DNA from: Arthrobacter sp. Hiyo4
GTDB taxonomy: Bacteria > Actinomycetota > Actinomycetes > Actinomycetales > Micrococcaceae
Direction of reading: 5' to 3'
Assembly (NCBI GenBank): GCA_002370555.1
Contig: AP014718.1
Coordinates: forward strand, 2,232,001 to 2,296,000
DNA: 64,000 bases
In this document: piece after piece, positions 39,588 to 49,390 of the stretch
Position numbering within the stretch: the first letter of the stretch is position 1
Layout of the letters: each line of letters starts with the position of its first letter
Translations under genes and position numbers: made by a program
The notes under the pieces: generated by a model
The model's input: the letters and a program-made list of their open reading frames with translations, nothing else
Told to the model about the DNA's origin: nothing
The model's database searches: none

Positions 39588-40154
39588 TCAGGCCCGTGAG
39601 TCCAGGGACTGGAGCATCGCCTGGACCAGTGATTCCTGCAGCCACGTGGTGAAGTTGTACACCAGGGCAAGGTAACTTTCCACGTCCTCGGCCTGGGACC
39701 AGTCCTGCATCAGGTGCACGTGTTCGGCGTCCTCTTCATCCCGGATATCCAGGCGTTCCGCCAGCACCAGGCGCACATCGTTCAGGGCCATGGACCAGAA
39801 CCTTGCCCCTTCGGCGGTAAGGACCACTTCGTCCCTGTCCAGGTCCAGCGCGGCGGCGCGCAGCGCGCCGATCTTGGTTTCCCGCAGCGAGCGCTCGGTG
39901 AGCTGGCGGAACTCCAGGGACGCGCCGTCGTCGTTCTTCGCCACGTTGGGCAGCAACCGCTTAACGGCACGGTCCGTCGGTTCCTGGACGTCCATATCCA
40001 GTCCGATCAGGGCGGCCAGCGGATCCTGGCTGGTGTGTTCGGCCGGCTGGAGCATGGAGATGACGTCATCGATCAGGCTGCGGAGCAGTTCCCGTTCGGC
40101 GGGTTCCAGGAACCCGGTGATGCCCTTGAGCCCGTATTTGAATGCCTTAGCCAC
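39588..40154 (-). CDS. DUF2017 family protein
   Basis: Conserved actinobacterial protein of 188 residues, intact, function unknown. It begins AKAFKYGLKGITGFLEPAER and ends with a helical region ESYLALVYNFTTWLQESLVQ. The content is helical and acidic, with no membrane segment. The GTG at 40154 overlaps the clpS stop (40147-40149) by 8 bases, so the two are probably coupled. The clpS-DUF2017 pair is conserved across actinobacteria (Rv1331-Rv1332 in Mycobacterium tuberculosis), which suggests a link to Clp proteolysis; that link is inference. Confidence 0.88.
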   Translation of the reverse strand: MAKAFKYGLKGITGFLEPAERELLRSLIDDVISMLQPAEHTSQDPLAALIGLDMDVQEPTDRAVKRLLPNVAKNDDGASLEFRQLTERSLRETKIGALRAAALDLDRDEVVLTAEGARFWSMALNDVRLVLAERLDIRDEEDAEHVHLMQDWSQAEDVESYLALVYNFTTWLQESLVQAMLQSLDSRA

Positions 40155-40538
40155 GTTTCCCCTTGCCCTGCCCGGACCCGCCGGATTTTCCTGAGTTTTT
40201 GGAGTTTCCACCGTTCCCGCCGGAGGCCTTCTCCACGGTGGCCCAGAGGCCGAAGCCGTGCATGGCCACGGCATGCCGCTCAACCTGTTCCTTGCTGCCG
40301 TGGGCAACAATGGACCGGCCTTTTTGTGGACTTCCATCATCAGCTTGTTGGCTTTTGACTCGGAGTAGCCGAAGTAGCTTTGGAAGACATAGCTGACGTA
40401 ACTCATCAGGTTGACGGGATCGTTCCAGATCACCAGGTTCCAAGGGATGTCCGGGGCGGTCAGGGAGTCCGTGGACGCCTCTGTCCCGGTCCGGGTGCCC
40501 TCCTGTGTATCAGGGCCGAGCGCAACACTTAAGGTCAT
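40147..40538 (-). CDS. clpS: ATP-dependent Clp protease adaptor ClpS; one apparent frameshift
   Basis: N-degron adaptor that delivers substrates to ClpC/ClpA-ClpP, about 130 residues. The core is WNLVIWNDPVNLMSYVSYVF followed by YSESKANKLMMEVHKKG, and after the break RSIVAHGSKEQVERHAVAMH and GLWATVEK, which complete the ClpS fold. The break near 40318 fits one missing base. A C-terminal Gly/Lys/Ser/Asn-rich tail of about 27 residues is unusual. The start ATG is 6 nt from TAGAAT on the minus strand, and the region upstream is entirely filled by the 59-bp tandem repeats shared with the divergent pncB promoter. Confidence 0.93.
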
Positions 40539-40544
40539 CTGTCC

Positions 40545-40550
40545 ATTCTA
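40545..40550 (-). promoter_or_regulatory. Leaderless -10 element of clpS
   Basis: TAGAAT on the minus strand, 6 nt before the ATG at 40538. The tandem-repeat array begins 10 bp further upstream. Confidence 0.62.
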
Positions 40551-40560
40551 TGGGGAGCAT

Positions 40561-40811
40561 GGGCCCACGCCGGGTGGGCCCACAGCGGCGAGGGCACCGC
40601 GGCGAAGCGAAGCGAGACGTGGGAGCCGGTGGGTGGGCCCACGCCGGCGAGGGCACCGCGGCGAAGCGAAGCGAGACGTGGGAGCCGGTGGGTGGGCCCA
40701 CGCCGGCGAGGGCACCGCGGCGAAGCGAAGCGAGACGTGGGAGCCGGTGGGTGGGCCCACGCCGGCGAGGGCACCGCGGCGAAGCGAAGCGAGACGTGGG
40801 AGCCGGTGGGG
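40561..40811. repeat. Tandem array of 59-bp repeats in the clpS/pncB divergent promoter region
   Basis: Four nearly identical 59-bp units begin (at GGGCCC) at 40576, 40635, 40694 and 40753, and a 15-base partial unit precedes them at 40561. The first full unit differs by a few bases (CACAGCGG for CACGCCGG). Each contains the perfect palindrome GTGGGCCCAC and the short direct repeat GCGAAGCGAAGCGA. Because 59 is not a multiple of 3, reading frames rotate between units, so this is not a coding repeat. The array ends 3 bp before the pncB -10 and starts 10 bp from the clpS -10. Confidence 0.93.
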
Positions 40812-40813
40812 AC

Positions 40814-40819
40814 TAGAGT
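40814..40819 (+). promoter_or_regulatory. Leaderless -10 element of pncB
   Basis: TAGAGT, 7 nt before the GTG at 40827. It decides this start over the long open frame running through the repeats. Confidence 0.65.
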
Positions 40820-40826
40820 GAATTTT

Positions 40827-42152
40827 GTGAGTACCTCCGCCGGCTGGGACCATCCCCGTACGTCCTTTTACACAGACCACTACGAGCTGACCATGCTGCA
40901 GGCGTCCCTGCACTCAGGCGCCGCACACCGCAGGTCGGTCTTCGAGGCCTTTGCCCGGCGCCTGCCGGACGGCCGGCGGTACGGGATTGTGGCGGGAACG
41001 GGCCGCCTGCTGGAGGGCATCGCCGACTTCCGGTTCGGCGAAGCCGAGCTGGACTTCCTGGGGCGGACTGGCGTGGTTAACCAGGACACCCTGGACTATC
41101 TGGCGAACTACCGCTTTTCGGGTGACATCTGGGGCTACCCGGAGGGCGAGGCGTACTTCCCCAACTCCCCCATCCTGATTGTCGAATCAACGTTTGCCGA
41201 AGCCTGCATGCTGGAAACCTACCTGCTCTCGGTCCTGAACCATGACAGTGCCATCGCCTCCGCCGCCTCCCGCATGATCACCGCTGCCGGCAACCGGCCC
41301 TGCATTGAAATGGGGTCCCGGCGGACCCACGAGGAATCGGCAGTCGCGGCAGCCCGCGCCGCCGTCATTGCCGGGTTCGACAGCACCTCCAACCTCGAGG
41401 CCGGCTTCCGGTACGGCATCAAAACGGTAGGGACCGCCGCGCACTCCTTCACGCTCCTCCACGACACCGAGCGGGACGCCTTTGAGGCGCAGATCGCCTC
41501 CCTCGGACCCGGCACCTCGCTGCTCGTGGACACGTACGACGTCGAAGCAGCGGTGCGTGCCGCCGTCGAGTTGGCGGGGCCCAAACTGGGGGCGTCCGGC
41601 TGGACTCCGGCGACCTCGTGGCCCAGGCCCAGTGGGTCCGGCGCCTCCTGGACGACCTCGGCAACGTGAACACCAAGATCGTGGTCACCTCGGACCTGGA
41701 CGAGTTCGCCATCGCCGCGCTGCAGTCCGCACCGGTGGATTCCTACGGTGTGGGCACCTCGCTGGTCACCGGTTCCGGTGCACCCACCGCGAGCATGGTC
41801 TACAAGCTCGTCAGCCGGACCGAGGACGCCGGCAATTTCGTCTCCGTGGCAAAAACCGCCAAGAACAAAACCAGCATGGGCGGCCGGAAGTACGCGCTGC
41901 GCAAGCTCAACGAGCGGGGGTGGCCACCCAGGAAATTGTGGGCATCGGCCACCGCCCGAAGACGACGGCAACGACCGGCCGCTGCTTCAGCAGTTTATGA
42001 AGAACGGCGAGCTGCTGCCGGGCTGGACCGGACACGAGGGTGTGGTCCGCGCCCGCCAACGGCACGCGGACACCATGGCCGAACTGCCCGGCGTCGTCAA
42101 CCGCCTGCAGCGCGGCGAGCCTGCCATCCCCACCATCTACGAGGAGAACTGA
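40827..42152 (+). CDS. pncB: Nicotinate phosphoribosyltransferase; three apparent frameshifts
   Basis: [11 protein letters not shown] enzyme of the Preiss-Handler salvage pathway, making nicotinate mononucleotide from nicotinate and PRPP, about 442 residues. Family blocks are TSFYTDHYELTMLQASLHSG, VFEAFARRLPDGRRYGI, GSRRTHEESAVAAARAA, GTAAHSFTLLHD and VTSDLDEFAIAAL with GVGTSLVTGSGAPTASMVYK. Breaks near 41600, 41925 and 41960 each fit one missing base; the first restores RLDSGDLVAQAQWVRRLL. The stop codon TGA shares a base with the ATG of pncA, so the two form a coupled salvage operon. Its promoter region is the 59-bp repeat array. Confidence 0.94.
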
Positions 42153-42784
42153 TGTCCCGCGCCCTGATCATCGTTGACGTCCAGAACGACTTCTGCGAGG
42201 GCGGCTCCCTTGCCGTGGCCGGCGGCGCGGACGTAGCAGCAGCCATCAGCGAATACGTTGACGCCCACCACCTCGAGTTTGACCACATCGTTGCCACCCA
42301 GGACTGGCACATCGATCCCGGCGCGCATTTTTCCGACACGCCCGATCACAAGGACAGCTGGCCGCGGCACTGCGTGGCCGGCACCCGCGGCGCAGAACTC
42401 CATCCGGACCTGGACAGCGAATACATCCAGGCCTACTTCCAGAAGGGCCAGTTCGCCGCAGCGTACTCCGGCTTTGAGGGCCTGCTGGCACCTGAGGATG
42501 CCGTCCCCACCGGGGAACGCCAGCCGGGCGCCATGCCCGCCGACGCGGCAGCCTACGCACCCGCGGACAACGCCATCGGACTGGACGACTGGCTGCAAAG
42601 CCACGACGTGGAGGACGTTGTAGTGGTGGGGATCGCCACCGACTTCTGCGTGATGGCCACCTCGCTGGACGCGGTCCAGGCCGGCTACTCCGTCACGGTC
42701 ATCCGTTCACTCACCGCCGGCATTGCCGAGGACCTGGAGGACGCCGTCGCCGAAATGGAACTGGGCGGCGTCGAAGTCGCGTGA
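42152..42784 (+). CDS. pncA: Nicotinamidase
   Basis: Isochorismatase-fold amidase that converts nicotinamide to nicotinate and ammonia, 210 residues, intact. The catalytic triad is Asp9 (VDVQNDF), Lys98 (FQKGQF) and Cys166 (ATDFCVMAT). Metal ligands are Asp51, His53, His59 and His73 in QDWHIDPGAHF and PRHC. The ATG at 42152 has GAGGAG 5-10 bases upstream and overlaps the pncB stop as TGATG. Together with pncB it recycles nicotinamide into NAD. Family members also activate pyrazinamide. A long loop between about residues 105 and 140 (GLLAPEDAVPTGERQPG) is usual for actinobacterial enzymes. Confidence 0.96.
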   Translation: MSRALIIVDVQNDFCEGGSLAVAGGADVAAAISEYVDAHHLEFDHIVATQDWHIDPGAHFSDTPDHKDSWPRHCVAGTRGAELHPDLDSEYIQAYFQKGQFAAAYSGFEGLLAPEDAVPTGERQPGAMPADAAAYAPADNAIGLDDWLQSHDVEDVVVVGIATDFCVMATSLDAVQAGYSVTVIRSLTAGIAEDLEDAVAEMELGGVEVA

Positions 42785-42787
42785 ATA

Positions 42788-44569
42788 CTACTTCCGGCCG
42801 ATGAACCAGTCCTGGAGCTTCCGCAGCCTGGACTGAAGCTGTTCCTCGTTCGCCTGGGCCACTGGAGGCCGCCACAGACCGTCCGCAGCTTCGTGTGCAC
42901 CACACCGTGCGGGGTTCCGGTCCGCGCCGACCAGGCCGCCACATTCTTGGCCAGTTCGTTGCGCAGGTCCATCAGCATCCGGTGGTCCGGAATGGCCGGC
43001 GCCGCGGCGGCCGGCTCCGCTGCCGGTGCGCGCCGGTTCTTGCGGTTGAGCTGTTCGTGCTGGCGCTGCCGCAGCAGCGTCCCCACCTGTTCGGCATCCA
43101 GCAGTCCGGGGATGCCCAGGAAATCCAGTTCGTCCTCCGAGCCCACTTCTCCCCCGGTGCCGAACTCGCCGCCGTCGAACAATACCCGGTCGAAGGACGC
43201 CTGCGAGTCGAGGGCCTCGAACTTGCCCTTGGTAAGGCTGTCGGACGCCTTGTCCTCCCGGTTGGCCTCTTCCATCAGCGAGTCCTCGGGATTGAACAGG
43301 CCGTCGCTGTCCTCTTTCTCGGGCGGTCCAGCGCGTGGTCGCGTTCGGCCTCCATCGAGTTGGCCAGGGCCATCAGCGTCGGCACGGACGGCAGGAAGAC
43401 CGAGGCCGTTTCGCCGCGTTTCCGGGCGCGCACAAAGCGGCCCACGGCCTGGGCGAAGAACAGCGGCGTCGAGGTGGACGTCGCATAGACCCCGACGGAG
43501 AGCCGGGGCACGTCCACGCCTTCTGACACCATGCGGACGGCCACCATCCACCGTTTCTCGCTCACGGTGAATTCCTCGATCTTGCTGGAGGCCTTGGCGT
43601 CGTCCGAAAGGATCACGGTGGGCGATTCGCCGGTGATCCTTTTCAGCTGCCCGGCATAGGCCCTGGCATCCTCGTGGTCCGTGGCGATGACCAGCCCGCC
43701 GGCGTCCGGAACCGTGCGGCGCACTTCGCTGAGGCGTTTGTCAGCCCCGCCAGGACAGCGGGAATCCATTCCCCGGCCGGGTTCAGCGCCGTCCGCCACG
43801 CCTGCGACGTGATGTCCTTGGTGACCGCGGACTCGCCCAGTGAGGCCGCCATTTCCTCGCCGGCACTGGTGCGCCACCGCATCTGGCCCGAGTAGGCCAT
43901 GAACATGACCGGTCGCACCACATGGTCACGCAGGGCGTTGCCGTAGCCGTAGGTATAGTCCGCTTTCGAGCGCCGGATGCCGTCCTTGTCCTGCGCGTAT
44001 TCAACAAAAGGGATGGGTGAAGTGTCGGAGCGGAACGGCGTACCGGTCAGGGAGAGGCGCCGTGCCGCAGGGTCAAACGCTTCGCGGAGTCCGTCGCCCC
44101 AGGACAGGGCTTCGCCGCCGTGGTGGATCTCGTCAAGGATCACCAGCGTGCGGGCTGCCTCGGTCTTGGCGCGGTGCAGCATGGGTTTGCTGGCCACCTG
44201 CGCGTATGTGACAGCGACGCCAACGAAACCGCGGCCGTGCTGGCCATCGGAGTTCTTGAAGTTGGGGTCGATGGCGATGCCCACTTTGGCAGCGGCGTCG
44301 GCCCACTGCCGTTTGAGGTGGTCCGTGGGCGCCACGATGGTGACGCGGTTGACCGCCCCAGATTCGATGAGCATGGAGGCCACGCGCAGCGCGAAGGTGG
44401 TCTTGCCGGCGCCGGGAGTTGCTACGGCCAGGAAGTCGCGGGGATCGGTCCTGAAGTAGAGGTCAAGTGCTTGCTGCTGCCAGGCACGGAGTTTTTGGGC
44501 GGTTCCCCAGGCTGCGCGTTCCGGATACGCCGGTGGCAGGGTAGGGCCGCCAAAGAGCGTCTCCGTCAC
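42788..44569 (-). CDS. DEAD/DEAH-box (superfamily II) helicase; three apparent frameshifts
   Basis: ATP-dependent nucleic-acid helicase-like protein of about 594 residues. Motif I is LAVATPGAGKTTFALRVA, motif Ia TIVAPTDHLKRQWADAA, motif II TLVILDEIHHGGEA, motif III LSLTGTPFRSD, and the second RecA domain has RMVSEGVDVPRLSVGVYA and FFAQAVGRFVRARK. The C-terminal region is Glu/Asp/Ala-rich and probably partly disordered. Breaks near 43740, 43318 and 42868 each fit one missing base. The GTG at 44569 overlaps the stop of the DUF3039 gene by one base, a pairing commonly seen in actinobacteria. It resembles type III restriction or UvrB-like cores, but no nuclease or methylase is present. Confidence 0.9.
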
Positions 44570-44901
44570 TACTTGTTGTTGCCCGAGTCCCCTCCGGGAC
44601 CCTTGCCGCCGTCGTTGCCCGGGCGGAGGCCGTCATAAACCTCTTTGCACATGGGGCACACCGGGAACTTCTGCGGATCCCGGCCCGGCGTCCACACTTT
44701 GCCACAGAGGGCAATGACAGGATCACCCGTCAGCGCGGATTCCATGATTTTTTCCTTGCGCACGTAGTGCGAGAAGCGTTCCCGGTCACCGGGCTCCACT
44801 TCCTGGCGCAGCTCTTCGCGCTCGATGGTTGCCGTGGACGTTCCAGCCCCGGAAAGCTCGCGCATCGGGTCGTTTTCGAGAGGGTCCGTCATGCTAGTCA
44901 T
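44569..44901 (-). CDS. DUF3039 domain-containing protein
   Basis: Small acidic protein of 110 residues, intact, family DUF3039 of unknown function, found almost only in actinobacteria. A likely zinc site is visible: a cysteine in VIALCGKVWTP and the pair CPMC in FPVCPMCKEVYDGL. The C-terminal tail is Gly/Asp/Asn-rich. The ATG at 44901 is chosen over those at 44892 and 44910 because TAAGAT lies exactly 7 nt upstream on the minus strand. It is followed directly by the helicase gene with a one-base overlap, so the two products probably act together or are at least co-translated. Confidence 0.87.
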   Translation of the reverse strand: MTSMTDPLENDPMRELSGAGTSTATIEREELRQEVEPGDRERFSHYVRKEKIMESALTGDPVIALCGKVWTPGRDPQKFPVCPMCKEVYDGLRPGNDGGKGPGGDSGNNK

Positions 44902-44908
44902 GGCATCC

Positions 44909-44914
44909 ATCTTA
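44909..44914 (-). promoter_or_regulatory. Leaderless -10 element of the DUF3039-helicase operon
   Basis: TAAGAT on the minus strand, 7 nt before the ATG at 44901. Confidence 0.62.
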
Positions 44915-45044
44915 GCGTCCGGGATGAAGGACGTTCGACGGCGGGAGGACCGTTTTGCACTCACCGCACGCGCCGCCGTCGTCCGTTCCGCGCAACGCCG
45001 CCCCGCGCACCCGTGGCGTGTGGCCGGAATTACAGCCTTGGGAC

Positions 45045-45826
45045 CTACAGCGCCTGCCAGGCAGGCTTGTGATCGTACGTGTGCCGGTAGAAGTCGGCGA
45101 GCTTCAGCGACGACGCCGCGGCCTCATCCACCAGGATGGTGGCGTGCGGATGGAACTGGAGGACCGAGGCCGGGCAGATGGCGGCGACGGGCCCTCCACG
45201 AAGTCGCGGACGGCCGGCGCCTTCTGTGCCCCGGTAGCAATGAGGACAACGTGCCGGGCCTCGAGGATGGTGCCCAGCCCCTGGGTCACCACATGGTGCG
45301 GCACCTCGGCCAGGCTGCCAAAAAATCTGGCGTTGTCCCGGCGCGTCTGCTCGATCAGCGTTTTGATGCGGGTCCGGGATGCGAGCGAGGAACCGGGCTC
45401 GTTGAAGCCGATGTGGCCATCCGTACCCACGCCCAGGAGCTGCAGGTCCACGCCGCCCGCTGCCCGCATGGCATCCTCGTAGGCGGAACAGGCCGCAGGC
45501 AGGTCCGCGGCCGCCCCGTCAGGCGTATGGACGTTGCCTTCGGCGATGTTGACCCGGCTGGTGAATTCCCGCCGGATGACTTCCCGGTAGGACTCCGGGT
45601 GCCCGTGGTCCAGCCCCACGTATTCGTCCAGGGCAAAGGCATGGGCACTGCTGAAGTCCAGCCCGTCACGCTGGTGCCGCGCCGCCAGCTCGTCGTACAC
45701 CGGCAGCGGCGATGACCCGGTGGCGAGGCCCAGTACGGCGGTGGGCTTGCGCCGGAGCAGGGCCTCGATGGCATCGGCGAGAAGCTGTCCGATCTGCTTG
45801 CTGCCCTGGAGGATGACAACTTCCAT
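45045..45826 (-). CDS. nagB: Glucosamine-6-phosphate deaminase; one apparent frameshift
   Basis: Converts glucosamine-6-phosphate to fructose-6-phosphate and ammonia, in amino-sugar catabolism, about 260 residues. The sugar-phosphate loop [31 protein letters not shown] with the catalytic aspartate, and [20 protein letters not shown] with the ring-opening histidine are clear. A single missing base near 45193 disrupts the end; restoration gives [20 protein letters not shown] and a C-terminus ending DHKPAWQAL at the TAG at 45045-45047. The start ATG is at 45826, preceded by AGGCGG. No nagA or GntR-type regulator is adjacent. Confidence 0.94.
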
Positions 45827-45870
45827 GTCCGGCCGCCTTTCTGGTGCTTTACGACTGGTGCTTTACGGAG

Positions 45871-47436
45871 TCAGCGGTTGACGGTCAGTTGGGCCAGCAG
45901 TTCGGGTCCGCGGGCATCAAGCCAGTTTCCACCCAGCCGAATGCCCGCACCAAACAGCGCCAGTCCCAGCATCAGGCCGACGGCCAGGTTGGCCCACCCG
46001 AACACGGCATTCCCTGTGACCAGCTGCGCGATGAGCAGGCCCACCTCGGGCAGGACCAGCAGGCCCAGGACGCCCATGCCGGCAAACTGCACCACCAGGG
46101 TCTGCCCTACATTGCCCGGGGTTTCTTGAACGGGCTGTCGCCGGGCAACGGGACGGCCACCGTGTAGCGTGCCGACACCACGGACGACAAGCCAAGCCCG
46201 GTGAAGAGAATGCCCAGGCTCAAGCCCAACTGGCCGGGCAGTTCCGACCAGCTGCCCGTTAAGAAGTACTGGCCCACTGCAAAGATCAGGACCACGGGAA
46301 GGGCAAAAGCCAGGCAGGCCAGTGCCCTGCCCAGCCGGTCATCCACACCGCGGAGGCCCGTGGCCACATGCAGCGCGAATGCCGTGTTGTCATAGGAGAC
46401 ATCCGCCGAGATGGACCAGGCCAGCAGGAAGGCAGCCAGCGGCGCAGCGAAGGCCAGGGTCCCGTAATCTCCGCTTTGGCTCCCCTGGAACACCAACAGG
46501 ATGGGCAGCAGCGGGACCACCACCAGGGAACCTGCATACCGGGGATCGCGCAGCCAGTAGATCAGTGCCCGCGCGGTCACGGCACCGGCGGGTGTCGCCG
46601 GCAGCAGGCCAAGCAGCCCCGGTTTTCCGCCTTTGCGGCTCCCGCTTCCGGCGTAGGGCGGATTAACCAGGGCCCGCTCCAGGAGCAGCTTCCAGCACCA
46701 CGCCAAGCCGGCGAGGGTGGCCAGTGCGATGAGGAGTTTGACCGCGGCATCAGCCGGCCGTCCGGCCGCGACATCGCCGCCGAGGGACCACACGGCCCCC
46801 AGGGGCGTCCAGGACAATGTGCCAGCCAACTCCGGCAGGAAGTCCGTGGAGGCGGAAACACCCGGCCACACCGGCGACGATCGGACCCATCAGGACCAGC
46901 GGAACCATAAAAACGATTGCGCTGGCATCCTTGAACCGGCGCGACGCCGCGAGACTCGCGGTTGCCGTGGTCACCACCCGGGAGAGCACGATGCAGCTCA
47001 GGACTCCAACGGCGGCCCCCACCAGGGCCGCAACGGCCGGAAGGGGCCGCGGGCCCAGGTCCACACGGTGGCGAGTGCCACGAGCGCCGTGGCGATGCCG
47101 GGAATGCCAATCAGCCCGCCAAGGGCCAGTCCCGTCAGGAGCTGCCGCATGGGAATGGCGGAGGTTGTGAAACGCGCAGGGTCCAGGGTCAAATCCACAG
47201 CGGATGCTGCCACGGGGACGATGCCCAGCCCAGGAGGGCCGCAGAACCGCCGAGCACCACCGCCGTCTGCGCCAGTTCAGGGTCCGCGCGGCGCAAGAGG
47301 ACCAGGGCCACGACCATGGCCCCACGACGCCAAGCGCGTACAGCCCGCCGAACGCCAGGCCGACGAGCTGCCAGGGGCTGCGGCGAAGGCCGTTCCGCAG
47401 CAGGGTCAGCTTGAGCCTTAGGAGGTGCGCAACCAT
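45871..47436 (-). CDS. ABC transporter permease (exporter type); about five apparent frameshifts
   Basis: Polytopic membrane subunit of an ABC-2-like exporter, about 523 residues with many hydrophobic segments. It begins VAHLLRLKLTLLRNGLRRSP, a typical amphipathic start, and continues with several helices through ALVGAAVGVLSCIVLSRVVT, GSLVVVPLLPILLVFQGSQS and LLGLALFGAGIRLGG at the end. Breaks near 47325, 47225, 47050, 46865 and 46115 fit single missing bases. The ATG at 47436 lies inside the end of the ATP-binding gene (19-bp overlap), so the pair form one transporter. The substrate is unknown; actinobacterial pairs of this kind are mostly uncharacterised. Confidence 0.82.
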
Positions 47437-48224
47437 TCCAGGCCTTCCGTGTGGTTGCGTCCGCCGACCAGCTGGACAAACCTTTCTTCCAGCGTTGCGC
47501 CGGCGCGGACTTCGTCCACGGTCCCGGTGGCGAGGAGCCTGCCGGCCGCCACCACGGCGACGTGGTCGCACATGCGCTGGACCAGGTCCATGACGTGGCT
47601 CGAGACGATCACCGTCCCGCCGGAGGCTGCATAACTGTCCAGGATGGACCGGATGTTGGCCGCCGAGACGGGATCAACGGACTCGAAGGGTTCATCAAGC
47701 ACCAGCAGACGCGGGGCGTGGATCAGGGCCGAGGCGAGGGCGATCTTCTTTGTCATGCCGGCCGAATAGTCCACCACGAGGGTCCCGGCGTCCTCGTAGA
47801 GGTCCAGGGCGGACAACAGCTCCCCCACGCGGGAGGCCACCACGTCTTTGTCCATGCCACGCAGCAGCCCCGCGTACGTGACCAGCTGTTCGCCGGTGAG
47901 CCGGTCAAAGAGGCGGACACCGTCAGGGAGGATCCCCATCAGCTTCTTGGCCTCCAGCGGCCGGGCCCAGACGTCCACACCATGGACAACGGCTGTGCCG
48001 AAGTCGGGCCGCAGCAGGCCGGTGGCCATGGACAGCGTGGTGGTCTTGCCGGCGCCGTTGGGGCCCACGATGCCAAAGAATGAACCTGCCGGCACGTCGA
48101 GGCTGATGCCGTCCACGGCGATTTTTCCGCCGAAACGCTTGGCGATGCCGCGGATGGACAGGGCAGGAACGGGCCCGGCGTACACCACCGGATCGGAGTG
48201 CGGATCAGGATGCGCAGCAGTCAT
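47418..48224 (-). CDS. ABC transporter ATP-binding protein
   Basis: Nucleotide-binding subunit of 268 residues, intact, paired with the permease that overlaps its 3' end. Walker A is GPNGAGKTTTLSMATGLL and Walker B is LLVLDEPFESVDP, followed by the H-loop VSSHVMDLV. The ABC signature is atypical, YSAGMTKK in place of LSGGQ, a form common among ABC-2 exporter ATPases such as those for antibiotics or lantibiotic immunity. The ATG at 48224 is 6 nt from TAGGCT on the minus strand, so the transcript is probably leaderless. Confidence 0.93.
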   Translation of the reverse strand: MTAAHPDPHSDPVVYAGPVPALSIRGIAKRFGGKIAVDGISLDVPAGSFFGIVGPNGAGKTTTLSMATGLLRPDFGTAVVHGVDVWARPLEAKKLMGILPDGVRLFDRLTGEQLVTYAGLLRGMDKDVVASRVGELLSALDLYEDAGTLVVDYSAGMTKKIALASALIHAPRLLVLDEPFESVDPVSAANIRSILDSYAASGGTVIVSSHVMDLVQRMCDHVAVVAAGRLLATGTVDEVRAGATLEERFVQLVGGRNHTEGLEWLRTS

Positions 48225-48230
48225 GATGCC

Positions 48231-48236
48231 AGCCTA
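48231..48236 (-). promoter_or_regulatory. Leaderless -10 element of the ABC exporter operon
   Basis: TAGGCT on the minus strand, 6 nt before the ATG at 48224. Confidence 0.6.
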
Positions 48237-48295
48237 GACCCAGGCCCGGCCGAAGGGGTCCTCCCGCGGGAGTAGTGCCAAAGGCGTAGGGAACC

Positions 48296-49390
48296 CTAGA
48301 ACGAATGCCTTGGCATGGCCCGTTCGTACTGCGGTGCCCAGGGGAGGTCATGCCCCAGTTCAAAGGCCGCACGGAGCCACCAGTGCGGGTCCCGGAGCGC
48401 GGCCCGCGCAATAAACACGCCGTCGGCCTGCCGGTGGCCACGGCATGCTCGGCCTGGCCTGCGGAAGTCAGCAGGCCCACGGTGCCTGTGGGGACGCCCG
48501 CTTCCCGGCGGATGCGTGCGGAGAAATCCGTCTGGTAGCCCGGACCCGGCCTGATCTCCTGGTGGGCCACGGCCCGCCGCTGGAGACGTCGATGAGGTCC
48601 ACTCCGTGCTCCGCCGCCTGGGCGGCCAGCCGGACCGAAGCCTGGACATCGACGCCGCCCGGCGCCCAGTCGGTGGCTGAAATCCGCAGCAGCAGGGGCA
48701 TGGATTCGGGGATGACGCTGCGGACGGCATCAACGACGGCGAGCATCAGCCGGTTCCGTCCGGCTTCGTCCCCGCCCCAGGAATCTGTCCGGCTATTGAT
48801 CAGCGGGCTTTGGAACTGGTGCAGGAGGTAGCCGTGCGCGCCATGGATCTCCACGGTGTCGAAGCCGGCGTCGACGGCACGCGTTGCGGCGGCAGCGAAA
48901 TCGGAAATGACGTCCTGGATTTGCGCCTCGGTCATCGCGGAGGGTTCGGCAAAGCCGTCGAAGGCAAGCCGTGACGGCCCCACCGTGGGCCAGCCGCCGT
49001 CGGACTCAGGGACGCTCCCCCGCTGCCCGGCGAAAGGCCAGTAGGTGGACGCTTTCCGGCCGGCGTGGGCAAGCTGGGCGCCGATCTTCGCTTCCGCGGC
49101 ACCGTGCCGGTGCACAAAGGACGTGATCCGCTGCCAGGCCTCGGCCTGTTCGTCGCTGTACAGCCCGGCGTCGCGGGGCTGATCCTGCCGGCCGCGTTCA
49201 CGGCGGCCGCCTCGGTGAGGATCAACGCGGCGCCGCCAGCAGCGAAGGAGCCCAGGTGCATCAGGTGCCAGTCGTTCGGAACCCCAGGGGCGCCGTCGGG
49301 ACCGCAGCTGTACTGGCACATGGGTGATACCCAGCCGCGGTGCGTGAGCTCCAGGGAGCGGAGCTTGAGCGGCTGGAACAGGGCCGGCAC
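48296..49390 (-). CDS. NADH:flavin oxidoreductase, Old Yellow Enzyme family (YqjM-like); three apparent frameshifts
   Basis: FMN-dependent ene-reductase of about 365 residues. Signature regions are LTHRGWVSPMCQYSC with the active-site cysteine used by YqjM-type enzymes, GRISPRDAGLYSDEQ, AQLAHAGRKAST, GFDTVEIHGAHGYLLHQFQS with the substrate-binding histidines, and DVSSGGLVA. Breaks near 49190, 48572 and 48426 each fit one missing base; the last restores QADGVFIARAALRDPHW. The GTG at 49390 touches the stop of the CnoX-like gene by one base, so the two are probably cotranscribed. The physiological substrate is unknown, as in most of the family. Confidence 0.89.

Noticed and set aside
40505..40816. 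Repeats at the clpS/pncB boundary as a CRISPR array or a coding repeat
   Set aside because: Units are contiguous without unique spacers, so not CRISPR. The 59-bp period shifts frame each time, and the pncB start is set by TAGAGT and homology, so the open frame through the repeats is not used.
26389..44901. A defence island made of sbcCD, ADP-ribosylglycohydrolase, DEDDh/BRCT exonuclease and the DUF3039-helicase pair
   Set aside because: These genes are spread over 18 kb among housekeeping genes. No toxin, methylase, reverse transcriptase or effector partners them, and sbcCD and DUF3039-helicase are common core genes in actinobacteria.
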